Below, in pieces: positions 8,509 through 17,953 of a stretch of DNA of 64,000 nucleotides. Numbering within the stretch: the stretch's first letter is position 1; each line of letters starts with the position of its first letter. The stretch is taken from positions 55,486 through 119,485 of the forward strand of contig JADLHT010000038.1 in assembly GCA_020848695.1 (NCBI GenBank). Direction: 5' to 3'. The notes under the pieces were generated by a model. The model was not told the origin of the DNA, did no database searches, and was given only the letters and a program-made list of their open reading frames with translations. The translations under genes and the position numbers were made by a program. The stretch comes from Saprospiraceae bacterium (GTDB taxonomy: Bacteria; Bacteroidota; Bacteroidia; Chitinophagales; Saprospiraceae).

Positions 8509-10557
8509 TCATCTCAGCGTGTAGTGAATTTGAAATTTTATTTCCTGATTGTGATTTGAAACATCCGTTATTCTATTGTCATTATAACCATTATAAACAA
8601 CTGAGTATCGGGCTTCAAATATCCAAGATCTACTTAGTCGAAATCGAATATTAGCATATGCTGAAGTACCTGTACCATAAAAAGACGGAATAGAATATTG
8701 GTATAGCATGTCATTTTCAAAGACATAGATTCGGCTATTGTAGCTATCTGTTTGGAAAAAGCTGAGACGCATATTGCCGGAAATTGAATTTTCTATTCCT
8801 TTAAATAGTATATCCTGGAAGCTTAGATAACCATATTCCTTACTGTTTTGAAATTTATATTCGTGTATTTCAAACCGCATTCTCCATGTCCAGTCTCGGT
8901 TTATTTTTATTTCAAAATGTGTTCTTATATTCAGGTTTTGGACCGGTGATACTTTGTTTTCATTCAATATTGGAGTATTTTGGAGTCCATATCTATTGTT
9001 CATTTGAAGGTATGCTGTCCATTTTCTTTTTTTTGTATAAGCCATTCTAATGGACATTTCATGATTATCCGGAAGCTGATCAACCCTGTATTTAATCCAT
9101 GACGAGTTCCAACTGTTCCAATTTAAGTTAATTTTAAACTTTGAGTTAACATGAAAATTAAAAATACCATTGAATCCTCTTTCATTCTGACTGCGCCCTC
9201 CTGAAGAAAAAACCTGGCTTAATCGACTGTTGAAAGAAGGACTAAAGTTTCTGTAGAATACCGCAAAATCAGCATATTTGCCAAGTCCCTTTAATAATCC
9301 TTGTACGGTGGCTAGATGAAATGATTTGTCTGATGCTATCTCACCAAAAAATAAAGTTCCGCGAATTGTCCATTGGTGAAAGAAGCTCGTGTACCATTGA
9401 GTTGTATTATCATTTACTAAAATCCGATATGCCGAGGATTCTATTTGAGGTCTAATATCCTGTTTTGCATTCACCAATGATATACCTATATAATTTGATT
9501 GAAAACTCCTTTTATAGTATCCGCCAGCATATTGTACAAGAAGTTTGTTTCTATCGTCTGTTTCGCTCTTTGTTCGGTGTAAGCCAGAATTCAGGATGCT
9601 CGCTAATTGTTGATCCTGATCCAGAATACCTATTGATGAGTCTGGCAAACTCAAATTTGCGTCAATTCTTGATTTTGAATAGAAAAGATTCATTGATGAA
9701 TTGTCCGAGGGTTGAAATTGTATAGCAGCTCCTCTCATCATATTGTTCTCCTGAAGTGATTGATATGGTTTTAAGAAATCAGGAGATTTTACCATAAATC
9801 CAGGATCTATTAGTGATGCAGCTATAAAAGAATTGTCAAGAATTATTCCCTGTCCGATTCTCATTCGATAATCACCAAGTGCAATCGAGTGGATATTTCT
9901 GAAAGGTTTTTTTATAAACGCGTGAGCACTCAGGTAATCTAAACCGGTTCTACTTCCTTTGCTCCAAATAAGTTCTCCAGGATCTTTTTCAGTAATTATT
10001 CCAAGTTGGTAATGTTCTTTATCAGAGAAACTTGCCCTTATAAACAATTTATCAGGACTTCCCAAATAGCTGGAACTTAGGGAATCGGACGTATTAAATT
10101 CTTCCGGTTTTGGAAATTCTCTTGCCCATCGAAGAGAAACTCGTCCTTCTGTTTCTTCCCATCTTGGTGTAAGACCTTTTACTTCAAGTTCTGAAAAATC
10201 ATCTTCTATGTGTAAAATCAATTTTTCAATTTTTTCAAGATCTATCTCCTGAATAGATTGTAATTCGAGAACAGACAGTAGTGGCTTATGTTGTTGAATA
10301 TATTTTTGAAGAAGTGTCTTGTCTTTGTTGTTCAGAAATTTAAACTCTTCAAAATTCGATTTTATAAGCCTGGATAATTGAACTTTTTTTAGACTCATCT
10401 CGGTTTCATTGCTCATTTCCTGAGAAAGTATCGTATGGGTACTTTCATCATTTAATTGTTGGTCAAGCATGCTTGGGTCAGATTCAAATTGACCGAACAG
10501 GGTTCCTCTAGAAAAAAGTAGAATTGTATAAAATAAAGATCGTAAAAGGTATTTCAC
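8509..10557 (-). CDS. helix-hairpin-helix protein with C-terminal beta-barrel
   Basis: 682 residues. A hydrophobic N-terminus (LLRSLFYTILLFSRGTLFG) looks like a signal peptide. Residues about 60-120 (RLIKSNFEEFKFLNNKDKTL, then KPLLSVLELQSI and IDLEKIEKLI) resemble the repeated short-helix hairpins of ComEA-like HhH domains. The remaining ~550 residues alternate polar and aromatic residues and end in EIKFQIHYTLR, as expected for an outer-membrane barrel. Bacteroidota genomes commonly encode this HhH-plus-barrel architecture, but its function is not established. The start is GTG 10557, and TATTTTTG lies only 4 nt upstream. It sits 57 nt downstream of the 1,667-residue gene on the same strand and may be co-transcribed. 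Confidence 0.6.
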   Translation of the reverse strand: MKYLLRSLFYTILLFSRGTLFGQFESDPSMLDQQLNDESTHTILSQEMSNETEMSLKKVQLSRLIKSNFEEFKFLNNKDKTLLQKYIQQHKPLLSVLELQSIQEIDLEKIEKLILHIEDDFSELEVKGLTPRWEETEGRVSLRWAREFPKPEEFNTSDSLSSSYLGSPDKLFIRASFSDKEHYQLGIITEKDPGELIWSKGSRTGLDYLSAHAFIKKPFRNIHSIALGDYRMRIGQGIILDNSFIAASLIDPGFMVKSPDFLKPYQSLQENNMMRGAAIQFQPSDNSSMNLFYSKSRIDANLSLPDSSIGILDQDQQLASILNSGLHRTKSETDDRNKLLVQYAGGYYKRSFQSNYIGISLVNAKQDIRPQIESSAYRILVNDNTTQWYTSFFHQWTIRGTLFFGEIASDKSFHLATVQGLLKGLGKYADFAVFYRNFSPSFNSRLSQVFSSGGRSQNERGFNGIFNFHVNSKFKINLNWNSWNSSWIKYRVDQLPDNHEMSIRMAYTKKRKWTAYLQMNNRYGLQNTPILNENKVSPVQNLNIRTHFEIKINRDWTWRMRFEIHEYKFQNSKEYGYLSFQDILFKGIENSISGNMRLSFFQTDSYNSRIYVFENDMLYQYSIPSFYGTGTSAYANIRFRLSRSWIFEARYSVVYNGYNDNRITDVSNHNQEIKFQIHYTLR

Positions 10558-10613
10558 CTTACAAAAATATAAGTTTTGTTATACAATGTCTTAGTTTTAA
10601 AACAAATTGCCTC

Positions 10614-13600
10614 TTAACGAATCAAGGTTAGATCACCAGATATCACTTTTCGAAATCCGTTTTTTGTACTTAAAGAAATTGTATACACATAAACTCCCGG
10701 ATTAACAGGGTTCTCATTCATTTCTCCATTCCAGCCTTTAAATCCAGATAAAGCTTCATGGCTAACAGAATATACAAGTTCACCCCATCGATTGTAAATA
10801 TTATAAGATTCAACTATTATATCCGGTACATTGGAAGTGATATTGAAAAAATCATTTACACCGTCTCCGTTTGGAGAAAAAACATTGGGAACGAAGACCT
10901 GAATGTCATTGATAACATGTACTTTAATATTACTTGTTACCGAACATCCGTTACTGTCAATCAAAGTTACTCTATATTCAGTGTCTTCGATTGGATTAGC
11001 AATCGGATTCAGACAGTTCAGACAACTTAGTCCCTGTGCTGGATCCCAGATTATAGTGTCGGGTATGAAATCTGGAGTAAGGATAATTTGAATGTTAGAT
11101 CCGGCATTAATAGTATATTCTGAAACAAGTTGTAAGCCCAATTCTATAAATGTTAGTTTGATATTTACCATTGAATCACATCCATTGGCAGCCTGAGACC
11201 TTAATACCTCTGTGCCAGATGGATTCTTCATATCATATTGCTTCCCATTAATAATAATGGATTCGTCAATACAAAGTGAACTGTCCAACGATGATTGAGG
11301 AATTTTAAGAATGGTAGCATTAATCATGGTTATAGAATCACAGCCCAATATGGATCCTCCAACTAAAGTATCGATTCCATAGGTTCGATTTATTCCATAA
11401 TAATATCTTCCAACTTTTAAACTGTCATTTGAGCATATAGAAAAATTGTATTGCCCAGTTGAATTCTGATTGAATTTTAAATTAATATGTACCATTGAAT
11501 CACATCCATACTGACTTTGGCCTTTTAAAGTTTCTATTCCCTGTGGATGATTATGGTCATAGATTGTGTTATTGATAACTAGCTTTTGCCCTAAACAAAG
11601 TGTCTGATCAATGCTTGATTGTGAGACTGGATAAAAATCAATCTGAATATCCACAAGACTGTCGCAACCATTGGACGCAGCATTTGCCAAAACTGTTTTT
11701 AGTATTCGATTGCTTGTATCAAATAAAATGTTTCCTAATTTTATTTTTTCTGAAGGACATAAAATTGCAGAATAAATGAATGAAGGATTTGATCTAATAT
11801 CCAGTTTAATTTCAATAGTGCTATCACAACCCACACTATTTACCAACGTTTCTGTCCCGATGGGATTATCGACGTTATACACATTACCATTTATGACAAG
11901 ACTGTCATTTTCACAGATAGAGGTATTTAAATGGTACAATGAACTGGGCTTAAATTGAAGGTCTATCTGAACTATACTATCGCATCCCCTGAATCCTCGT
12001 AATTTTTCTGTTCCGATTGAGTTCTTGGCATTATAAATTCTTCCATTGATGATAAGGCTGTCATCTTCACATATAAAAGGATTGATCAATGTAGTTGGAA
12101 TTGGGATAAATCTGAGGTTGATATGGATTGTGCTGTCACAGAAGTTTGAGCTAGCATTTTTTAATATTTCAGTTCCTATGGGATTGTTTTGATCATAATT
12201 ATTACCATTGACAACAAGATTACTCCCATCGCAAAGGGAGGTGTCAAGGTTATAAATACTTGCTTTTAAAAAGTTTAGACTAATATTAATCAAGGTATCA
12301 CAATCCTCTGATTTTATTGCCGGAACAAGTCTTGTGCCGGATGGATTATTAATGTCAAATTGTTCACCGTGGAAATCAAAAGTAAAATCAGGACAGAGAT
12401 TGTTCAGAGTAATGTCTTCAATAATATTATTTAATATGGTAATATTAAATTTTCTTTCATTCGTGCAGTAGTTGAGATCGGTTCCTCTGGCATATAATAT
12501 TGTATTGTTGAAAATAGTGTCACCTATATTATATACTTTTCCAGATCCATCAGCTTCGGTAAAATAGGACGTTTTGTTTAAGGTGTTTACTCCTGTTATT
12601 TGTGGTAATATATAATGCCTGCAAATCTTCACGTCTCCAATGGAGTCAATAATTGTTGTTCTTCTAAATCTGATTGATATTATTGCAATACTCTTTGGGC
12701 AATTTATTCCATCTCCAATGCTGTATTTAAAATCATATTGACCAAACCCATAGTTTGAAGCAAAAAGTTTTGGAGGAATGGGTCTGTCAATAATGTCAAA
12801 AAAAGAACCTCCTGGATCTGCATTTCTCAATAAAGTAAATAAATCAATGGAATCGATACTGCATAAGCTGATCATCGTATCCAGACCAGCAGAAAGCTTA
12901 TTAACTATTTTTAATTCAATTTCTGATTGATCACTTGGGCAAGGTAATGTTCCTGAAACTGTATATCGAAGTATTACAGTAGTATTGATGAGACCTTTTG
13001 TGTTGAAAAGATTACCATTTAGCTGTCCTGTATTGTTCAAGTCAGAAAATGTTCCTTGTAATTCTTCATCATCCAACACAGTTGACAAATCTATTATAGC
13101 ACCCTCACATACCATTACTTTCTTATCGGTTCCTGCAAATGGTTTTTTTATTATATTTATTTTAAAACTGTCTGAAGTAATACATTGAAGGGAATCATAT
13201 CGATAGACTGTCATAGAATTTTTAATCGTGTCGCCCGCATTGAGTTTCTTCCCTGAGCCGCCGGGTAATGTAGAGTAAATAAAATTAGCTGTGATAAATT
13301 GTCCATCAGGGGCAGGAATGATAAAGCTTTCACAAATGGTAGTATTGCTAATTTTATTAAATACAGGTTTGGGATTTACTTTAAGAATTATCTTACTGGT
13401 ATTGGAAAGACAGGATCCATTACTGCTAGTTGCATAAATTGTATCACCAGAGCTGAGCCAATCTCCATTGATTTGTAGGGATAGGGTAGAATCTGAATAA
13501 AATTGAACAATGATTCCGGTGTCTGAATTCACAAGATTTTTTATAGAATCTAAGCTAAAGCTATAATTTGCAGTTGTGTCTCCACATCGCTCTATGAAAA

Positions 13601-15617
13601 CAGAATTTGAACCAGGCTTTCTGATAAGATTAAGATAAATCGGGAAACTGCTTGAAATACAACTGTCCTTTTTGTAAGTTGCATATATTATTGTAGAAGA
13701 ATTTGTTCCTAAGGGATTTGAAGCGATTTTAAATAAACTTGAATCTTCAAAAAAATTTACCATTATGCTTGTGTCACCTCTCTGGATAATTTTAGTAATG
13801 ATATTCAAATCAAAAAATATCATTTCTGACTGTTCCTGACATTGATTTATAATAATTTCTTGATCATATATTAAATGGCCTGCCTTTAAATAGACCTTTG
13901 CTAGATTGCTACATTTTCCATCACTCACTTGTGCGTAAATTATGCTTGAATCAGTTCTGAATAGAATCCTTGTATCTATGGAATCTTTTAAGGTACTATC
14001 TGTAAAGAATTTAACGATTGTGTTTTTTGCACTATCCGTAATGTAAGGGCGGATTAATCTTAAATCAAAACTAGCTTTTCCATCAGCCTTTGGACATTCA
14101 ATTTTGCTCAGATTTTTCGCAATCGGTAAAGGATTAACAATTAATCGAATCGGAACAGGAACTGATTCACAGTCCCCTTTGCAGGTTATTGCATATATGG
14201 TTATAGAGTTGGTACGATAAGGTGGAAATATCTGGATGGATTTACCGATATCTTCAAAGAATTTGACTTGTAAAGTTGCATTGCCATTCTTTATAAAATT
14301 TTCTAAATTAATTAATGGGAAGCTTGCTAATCCATCAAATTCTGCACATCTTTCTTCTGAAGTTGGTCTTGCCGCCGTAAATGATGTGACAACCAGTTCA
14401 ACTGGCACCAAATCAGAAATACAATTGCCTTCTTTTATTCTTGCAAATACAGTTGAAGATGTGGAGCTGTAAGGTAAGGAAATTTTCATTGTACCGGCTA
14501 AATCTTTGAACCATTCAACAAGTCCTCCACTAGATCCTAAAATTTCAGGTTCTGCATCTTCTAGTATAAAGTTACCAATTCCATTTCCAAGATCACATGC
14601 TTCAATTTTACTTTTGTTGGCGACCGGACATTTCACAGAGATTGAAAAGCGTTCTGTAAAAATTTCCTTGCAACACATTGGATCCGGTTTAGGGTTGACT
14701 ATGCCAACAATTTCAAATGTTTTATCACACCAGGTATTTGGTATTTTAAATGTAAATGGAGTAATGGTACTTTTTGCAGGAATGTAATTGCCAGCTCCGG
14801 TAATTGCAGCTGAGCAACCATTATTACTTATTCCACCAGCCCATGAATCACCGTCACCTATTAATCCGGGATCCTGAAGATCATATGTTACGGATGTTCC
14901 GCAAGCACAACCATTGATCGAGAATCCTTGAGTTCGTGTGCCGGATCCACCGCCATTTGTAAAAGCTCCTATTGATCGGGCGCAGGTGCTCTTACTAACA
15001 TAAACTTTTATACCCAGCCCGCAAACCGCTGAGAAATCGTATGAAGTGCTGATCGCTGAACTGGTAAAAACCACCCATACGGCATTTGCTGGTAATTGAA
15101 ATCCTGAACCAACTTCAGTTGACATACATCCACTAACTGAAGATCCTCCACCTGCGGTTACTCCGCAGCCTGATCCAAGATCAGCATTTTGTCCGCCACC
15201 GGTATTGTTTCCTGAAGCAAAATCAAACAAAAAATTACTGGTATTAAATCCGCTTCCCGTCCACATTACAACAAACTCATTGTTTTGTTCTACTCCGCAA
15301 GCATCTATCATAAAACCCATCAGTTCAGGGCAAATTCGGCAGTTTCCGCCAGGAGTTATAATATTTGAAGTGCCAATCAAGCTTCCTTGTCCTGAATAAG
15401 GATTGAATCCTGTCGAAGAGTTGGTATAATATTCGATTTTTCCACCATTCGGCAGATCGTTTCCAGAAAGATTGATCGTAAAAATATCATTGACGCATAG
15501 CTCACAAGTTGGGTTACATGAAGGAATAATTGAAGTTGTAGTTATCTCAGGGCATTGCGCCATAAGAAGGGAACCAAGTGTTATTGCTAAAAAGACTAAA
15601 CTCAGTCTATTGAGCAT
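10614..15617 (-). CDS. giant secreted repeat protein with CHU_C gliding-type C-terminus
   Basis: 1,667 residues. The signal peptide LVFLAITLGSLLMAQC is followed by a Cys/Gly-rich N-terminal region (about 20-330) that I cannot name. A long array of Ig/PKD-like segments follows (about 340-1080), each with two Cys and SIIYA- or TIYA-type strands. Eight tandem ~53-residue units then span about 1070-1495. The C-terminus contains VFSPNGDGVNDFF, YNIYNRWGELVY and NPGVYVYTI, the gliding-motility-associated (CHU_C, type B) sorting domain recognised by the type IX system. The protein is expected to be exported through the outer membrane and held on or released from the surface. A role in adhesion or matrix binding is inferred from the architecture only. 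Confidence 0.85.
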   Translation of the reverse strand: MLNRLSLVFLAITLGSLLMAQCPEITTTSIIPSCNPTCELCVNDIFTINLSGNDLPNGGKIEYYTNSSTGFNPYSGQGSLIGTSNIITPGGNCRICPELMGFMIDACGVEQNNEFVVMWTGSGFNTSNFLFDFASGNNTGGGQNADLGSGCGVTAGGGSSVSGCMSTEVGSGFQLPANAVWVVFTSSAISTSYDFSAVCGLGIKVYVSKSTCARSIGAFTNGGGSGTRTQGFSINGCACGTSVTYDLQDPGLIGDGDSWAGGISNNGCSAAITGAGNYIPAKSTITPFTFKIPNTWCDKTFEIVGIVNPKPDPMCCKEIFTERFSISVKCPVANKSKIEACDLGNGIGNFILEDAEPEILGSSGGLVEWFKDLAGTMKISLPYSSTSSTVFARIKEGNCISDLVPVELVVTSFTAARPTSEERCAEFDGLASFPLINLENFIKNGNATLQVKFFEDIGKSIQIFPPYRTNSITIYAITCKGDCESVPVPIRLIVNPLPIAKNLSKIECPKADGKASFDLRLIRPYITDSAKNTIVKFFTDSTLKDSIDTRILFRTDSSIIYAQVSDGKCSNLAKVYLKAGHLIYDQEIIINQCQEQSEMIFFDLNIITKIIQRGDTSIMVNFFEDSSLFKIASNPLGTNSSTIIYATYKKDSCISSSFPIYLNLIRKPGSNSVFIERCGDTTANYSFSLDSIKNLVNSDTGIIVQFYSDSTLSLQINGDWLSSGDTIYATSSNGSCLSNTSKIILKVNPKPVFNKISNTTICESFIIPAPDGQFITANFIYSTLPGGSGKKLNAGDTIKNSMTVYRYDSLQCITSDSFKINIIKKPFAGTDKKVMVCEGAIIDLSTVLDDEELQGTFSDLNNTGQLNGNLFNTKGLINTTVILRYTVSGTLPCPSDQSEIELKIVNKLSAGLDTMISLCSIDSIDLFTLLRNADPGGSFFDIIDRPIPPKLFASNYGFGQYDFKYSIGDGINCPKSIAIISIRFRRTTIIDSIGDVKICRHYILPQITGVNTLNKTSYFTEADGSGKVYNIGDTIFNNTILYARGTDLNYCTNERKFNITILNNIIEDITLNNLCPDFTFDFHGEQFDINNPSGTRLVPAIKSEDCDTLINISLNFLKASIYNLDTSLCDGSNLVVNGNNYDQNNPIGTEILKNASSNFCDSTIHINLRFIPIPTTLINPFICEDDSLIINGRIYNAKNSIGTEKLRGFRGCDSIVQIDLQFKPSSLYHLNTSICENDSLVINGNVYNVDNPIGTETLVNSVGCDSTIEIKLDIRSNPSFIYSAILCPSEKIKLGNILFDTSNRILKTVLANAASNGCDSLVDIQIDFYPVSQSSIDQTLCLGQKLVINNTIYDHNHPQGIETLKGQSQYGCDSMVHINLKFNQNSTGQYNFSICSNDSLKVGRYYYGINRTYGIDTLVGGSILGCDSITMINATILKIPQSSLDSSLCIDESIIINGKQYDMKNPSGTEVLRSQAANGCDSMVNIKLTFIELGLQLVSEYTINAGSNIQIILTPDFIPDTIIWDPAQGLSCLNCLNPIANPIEDTEYRVTLIDSNGCSVTSNIKVHVINDIQVFVPNVFSPNGDGVNDFFNITSNVPDIIVESYNIYNRWGELVYSVSHEALSGFKGWNGEMNENPVNPGVYVYTISLSTKNGFRKVISGDLTLIR
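11135..12405 (-). repeat. eight tandem ~159-nt coding repeats
   Basis: Each unit encodes about 53 residues of the form SxC-x5-LxINGxxYxxxNPxGTExL followed by GCDSxVxIxLxF. The eight unit starts are NLCPDF, SLCDGS, FICEDD, SICEND, ILCPSE, TLCLGQ, SICSND and SLCIDE. Units are diverged from one another, so the array is old rather than a recent expansion. Two Cys per unit suggest one disulfide each. Confidence 0.85.
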
Positions 15618-15796
15618 GGTTGGATAATGTGTGGTAAAGATAGGGAATTAGAATCAAAATGACGATTTGATGCATCAGATTTTAAATCGCGCTAACTTTT
15701 ATTGATACAGAATGCAGAATTGCTTAAATTTCTATACCAATCAAAATATGTATTTTGAAATCTGAAATTTATTTTATCAAGACTCTAACTCAGCAG

Positions 15797-16981
15797 TTAT
15801 AAATTTTCTAACAACATGCTGGTTGATCCACCTCCCCCATTACAAATGGTTGCTAATCCGTATTTGCCAGATTTCTGTTTTAGAATTTGAGTAAGTGATA
15901 CGGCGATCCTTGCTCCTGATGCACCAATGGGGTGACCAAGAGATACCGCACCACCATTAACATTGATTTGGTCGAGATTAATATTCAATATGTTTGAGAA
16001 AGCAATAGGTACTACTGAAAACGCCTCATTAACTTCAAAAAAGTCAATGTCGGAAATTTTTAATCCGGCTCTTTGTACAGCTATTGGTGTAGAGATTGTA
16101 GGAGCTGTAGTAAACATTCTCGGTTCCTGCTCTCCATCAGCATAGGATACGATTCGTGCTATAGGTTTTAAATTATTTTTTTTTAAATAATTTTCAGATA
16201 CAATGAGAACCGCGGCAGCACCATCGTTTAATGTTGATGCATTGGCTGCAGTTACTGTACCATCAGGAGAAAAAGCCGGACGCAATCCTGGGATTTTAGA
16301 AAAATCAACTTTCTTGTATTCTTCATCCTCACTGATTATCAGTGGTTCTCCTTTTTTTTGAGGGATTAAAACAGGTGTTATTTCATTTTTAAATTTACCT
16401 TGAGATGTTGCTTCAGCTGATTTTGTATATGATCTGATTGCATATTCATCCTGCTTTTCGCGGGAAACATTCATTTTTTTAGCAGTTTCATCTCCACATA
16501 CACCCATCGCAGATTGATCATAAGCATCCTGTAATCCATCTCTCTGTAATCCATCAATAACCTTCGAGCCACCAAACTTCATGCCCCATCTCATATCTGG
16601 AAGGTAGTGAGGAATATTAGACATGCTTTCCATTCCTCCTGCTATTACTGCATCAGACAATCCAAGCTGAATGGATTGTGCCGCCAGGGTGATGGATTTT
16701 AATCCGGAAGCGCAAACCTTGTTTATTAATGTACAATTGGTACGTACAGACAATCCTGCTCCTATTGCAGCCTGTTTTGCAGGGGCCTGTCCAAGATTTG
16801 CTGAAACAACATTGCCCATATATACATCCGTAATTAAGTTTGGATCAATTCCTGATCGTTCAATTGCAGATTGGATTGCTATACTTCCTAATTTAACCGA
16901 AGTGAAAGAAGCTAAGCTGCCACCAAAAGAGCCAATTGGAGTTCTCGCTATAGATACGATATAAGCAGTATGAATAGACAT
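15797..16981 (-). CDS. acetyl-CoA C-acetyltransferase (thiolase)
   Basis: 394 residues, the normal length of biosynthetic/degradative thiolases. The enzyme condenses two acetyl-CoA to acetoacetyl-CoA or cleaves 3-ketoacyl-CoA in the cytoplasm. The nucleophilic Cys is Cys90 in LINKVCASGLKS. The GGAVSLGHPIGASGAR motif supplies the active-site His, and TICNGGGGSTS near residue 380 supplies the second Cys. SIARTPIGSFGGSL at the N-terminus is typical of acetyl-CoA acetyltransferases (AtoB/PhaA) rather than FadA, but the substrate range cannot be read from sequence. It precedes no ketoacyl-pathway partner here; the nearest related enzyme is the enoyl-CoA hydratase at 49.2 kb. Confidence 0.93.
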   Translation of the reverse strand: MSIHTAYIVSIARTPIGSFGGSLASFTSVKLGSIAIQSAIERSGIDPNLITDVYMGNVVSANLGQAPAKQAAIGAGLSVRTNCTLINKVCASGLKSITLAAQSIQLGLSDAVIAGGMESMSNIPHYLPDMRWGMKFGGSKVIDGLQRDGLQDAYDQSAMGVCGDETAKKMNVSREKQDEYAIRSYTKSAEATSQGKFKNEITPVLIPQKKGEPLIISEDEEYKKVDFSKIPGLRPAFSPDGTVTAANASTLNDGAAAVLIVSENYLKKNNLKPIARIVSYADGEQEPRMFTTAPTISTPIAVQRAGLKISDIDFFEVNEAFSVVPIAFSNILNINLDQINVNGGAVSLGHPIGASGARIAVSLTQILKQKSGKYGLATICNGGGGSTSMLLENL

Positions 16982-17010
16982 AATTTAATATTAAAGTTTA
17001 TTTTACAACA

Positions 17011-17832
17011 TCATCTAAACTCAATTTGTAAGTTTTGGTTCACAGCAATGTTTGAATAATTTTCTTGACCTTTCTCTAATACGGGAATAGCGTAAATTCC
17101 AAAACTTACTTTATTATTTGCTCGGTTGAATTTTGAAAGTGCGGATAAGGGTTCTTTCCTAAATTCTGCTGTATTCGGAATCAAAGTTGACATGATACAT
17201 CTTTCTGTTTGCTTCAATATTTCAAACTTTTGGTCTCCAACTGAAAAGTGACGAATTCTATCTTCTTCAAATTCATTGAGTTGATCAAAAATAAAATTAG
17301 GTCTAAACTGCATTGGATCAATTTTTTCCTCTGCCCATTCAGATACCTTATTTACGGAAGAAGTATTGATGATATGAATGGGATAACCATCAGAGAAGTT
17401 AACCGGAAATTCTAGATTGCAATTGGCCATTTTTTTTATACGATGATTTAGAATCATTTTTACAAGTACAACCCTCTTCTCTAAATAATTACTAAACCAT
17501 TGTGATGCGTACGGATCCCACACCTCAGCATCAAATTGTGCTTCCCAAATTTTTACATTGAACATAATTCTAGTGTTTCGGTTATTAATTTCCTTTGGAA
17601 TTAAAAGAAAATTTTGACCTGGATCTGTTACTAGAAATTCATTCTCGAGTTCTTGAATTTTCAATAAGTTAAGAATTGGAAATTCTCTTTGAGTAATGAA
17701 TAATCCATCATCATCTACCAACATCCATCTTCGATCACAAAATAAACCTTCTCTGGTCAGAGCTGATTTTTTAAGTTCAATTGCAGATAAAGACTTAATG
17801 GGATATATAAAAATATGGCTTAATAAAGGCAC
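17011..17832 (-). CDS. MOSC domain protein with beta-barrel N-terminus
   Basis: 273 residues. The N-terminus reads HIFIYPIKSLSAIEL and GLFCDRRWMLVDDDGLFITQR, the signature of the MOSC N-terminal beta-barrel domain. A MOSC core follows from about 120, with the segment ILKQTERCIMSTLIPNTAEF containing the conserved Cys. MOSC proteins of the mARC/YcbX type bind molybdenum cofactor and reduce N-hydroxylated compounds. That activity is a family-level expectation. The start is GTG 17832, supported by the immediate family-like N-terminus and by a promoter box ending 5 nt upstream, which implies a nearly leaderless mRNA. It is transcribed divergently from the E1 dehydrogenase gene. Confidence 0.85.
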   Translation of the reverse strand: MPLLSHIFIYPIKSLSAIELKKSALTREGLFCDRRWMLVDDDGLFITQREFPILNLLKIQELENEFLVTDPGQNFLLIPKEINNRNTRIMFNVKIWEAQFDAEVWDPYASQWFSNYLEKRVVLVKMILNHRIKKMANCNLEFPVNFSDGYPIHIINTSSVNKVSEWAEEKIDPMQFRPNFIFDQLNEFEEDRIRHFSVGDQKFEILKQTERCIMSTLIPNTAEFRKEPLSALSKFNRANNKVSFGIYAIPVLEKGQENYSNIAVNQNLQIEFR

Positions 17833-17837
17833 TAAGG

Positions 17838-17866
17838 CAAAGGTAAAAGCTTATCCATATTATCAA
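17838..17866 (-). promoter_or_regulatory. promoter abutting the MOSC start codon
   Basis: On the minus strand TTG (17864-17866), an 18-nt spacer and TACCTTTG (17838-17845) end only 5 nt before the GTG start codon. If the -7 box behaves as in other Bacteroidota, transcription would begin at or next to the start codon. Confidence 0.5.
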
Positions 17867-17953
17867 GCCAGAGGGTCCAGGAAATATCATTTAAACCTTA
17901 ATCTTAATAAAATCGTTTTTTTTAAGAAATTTGAGCCATCAGATAAATTATAA

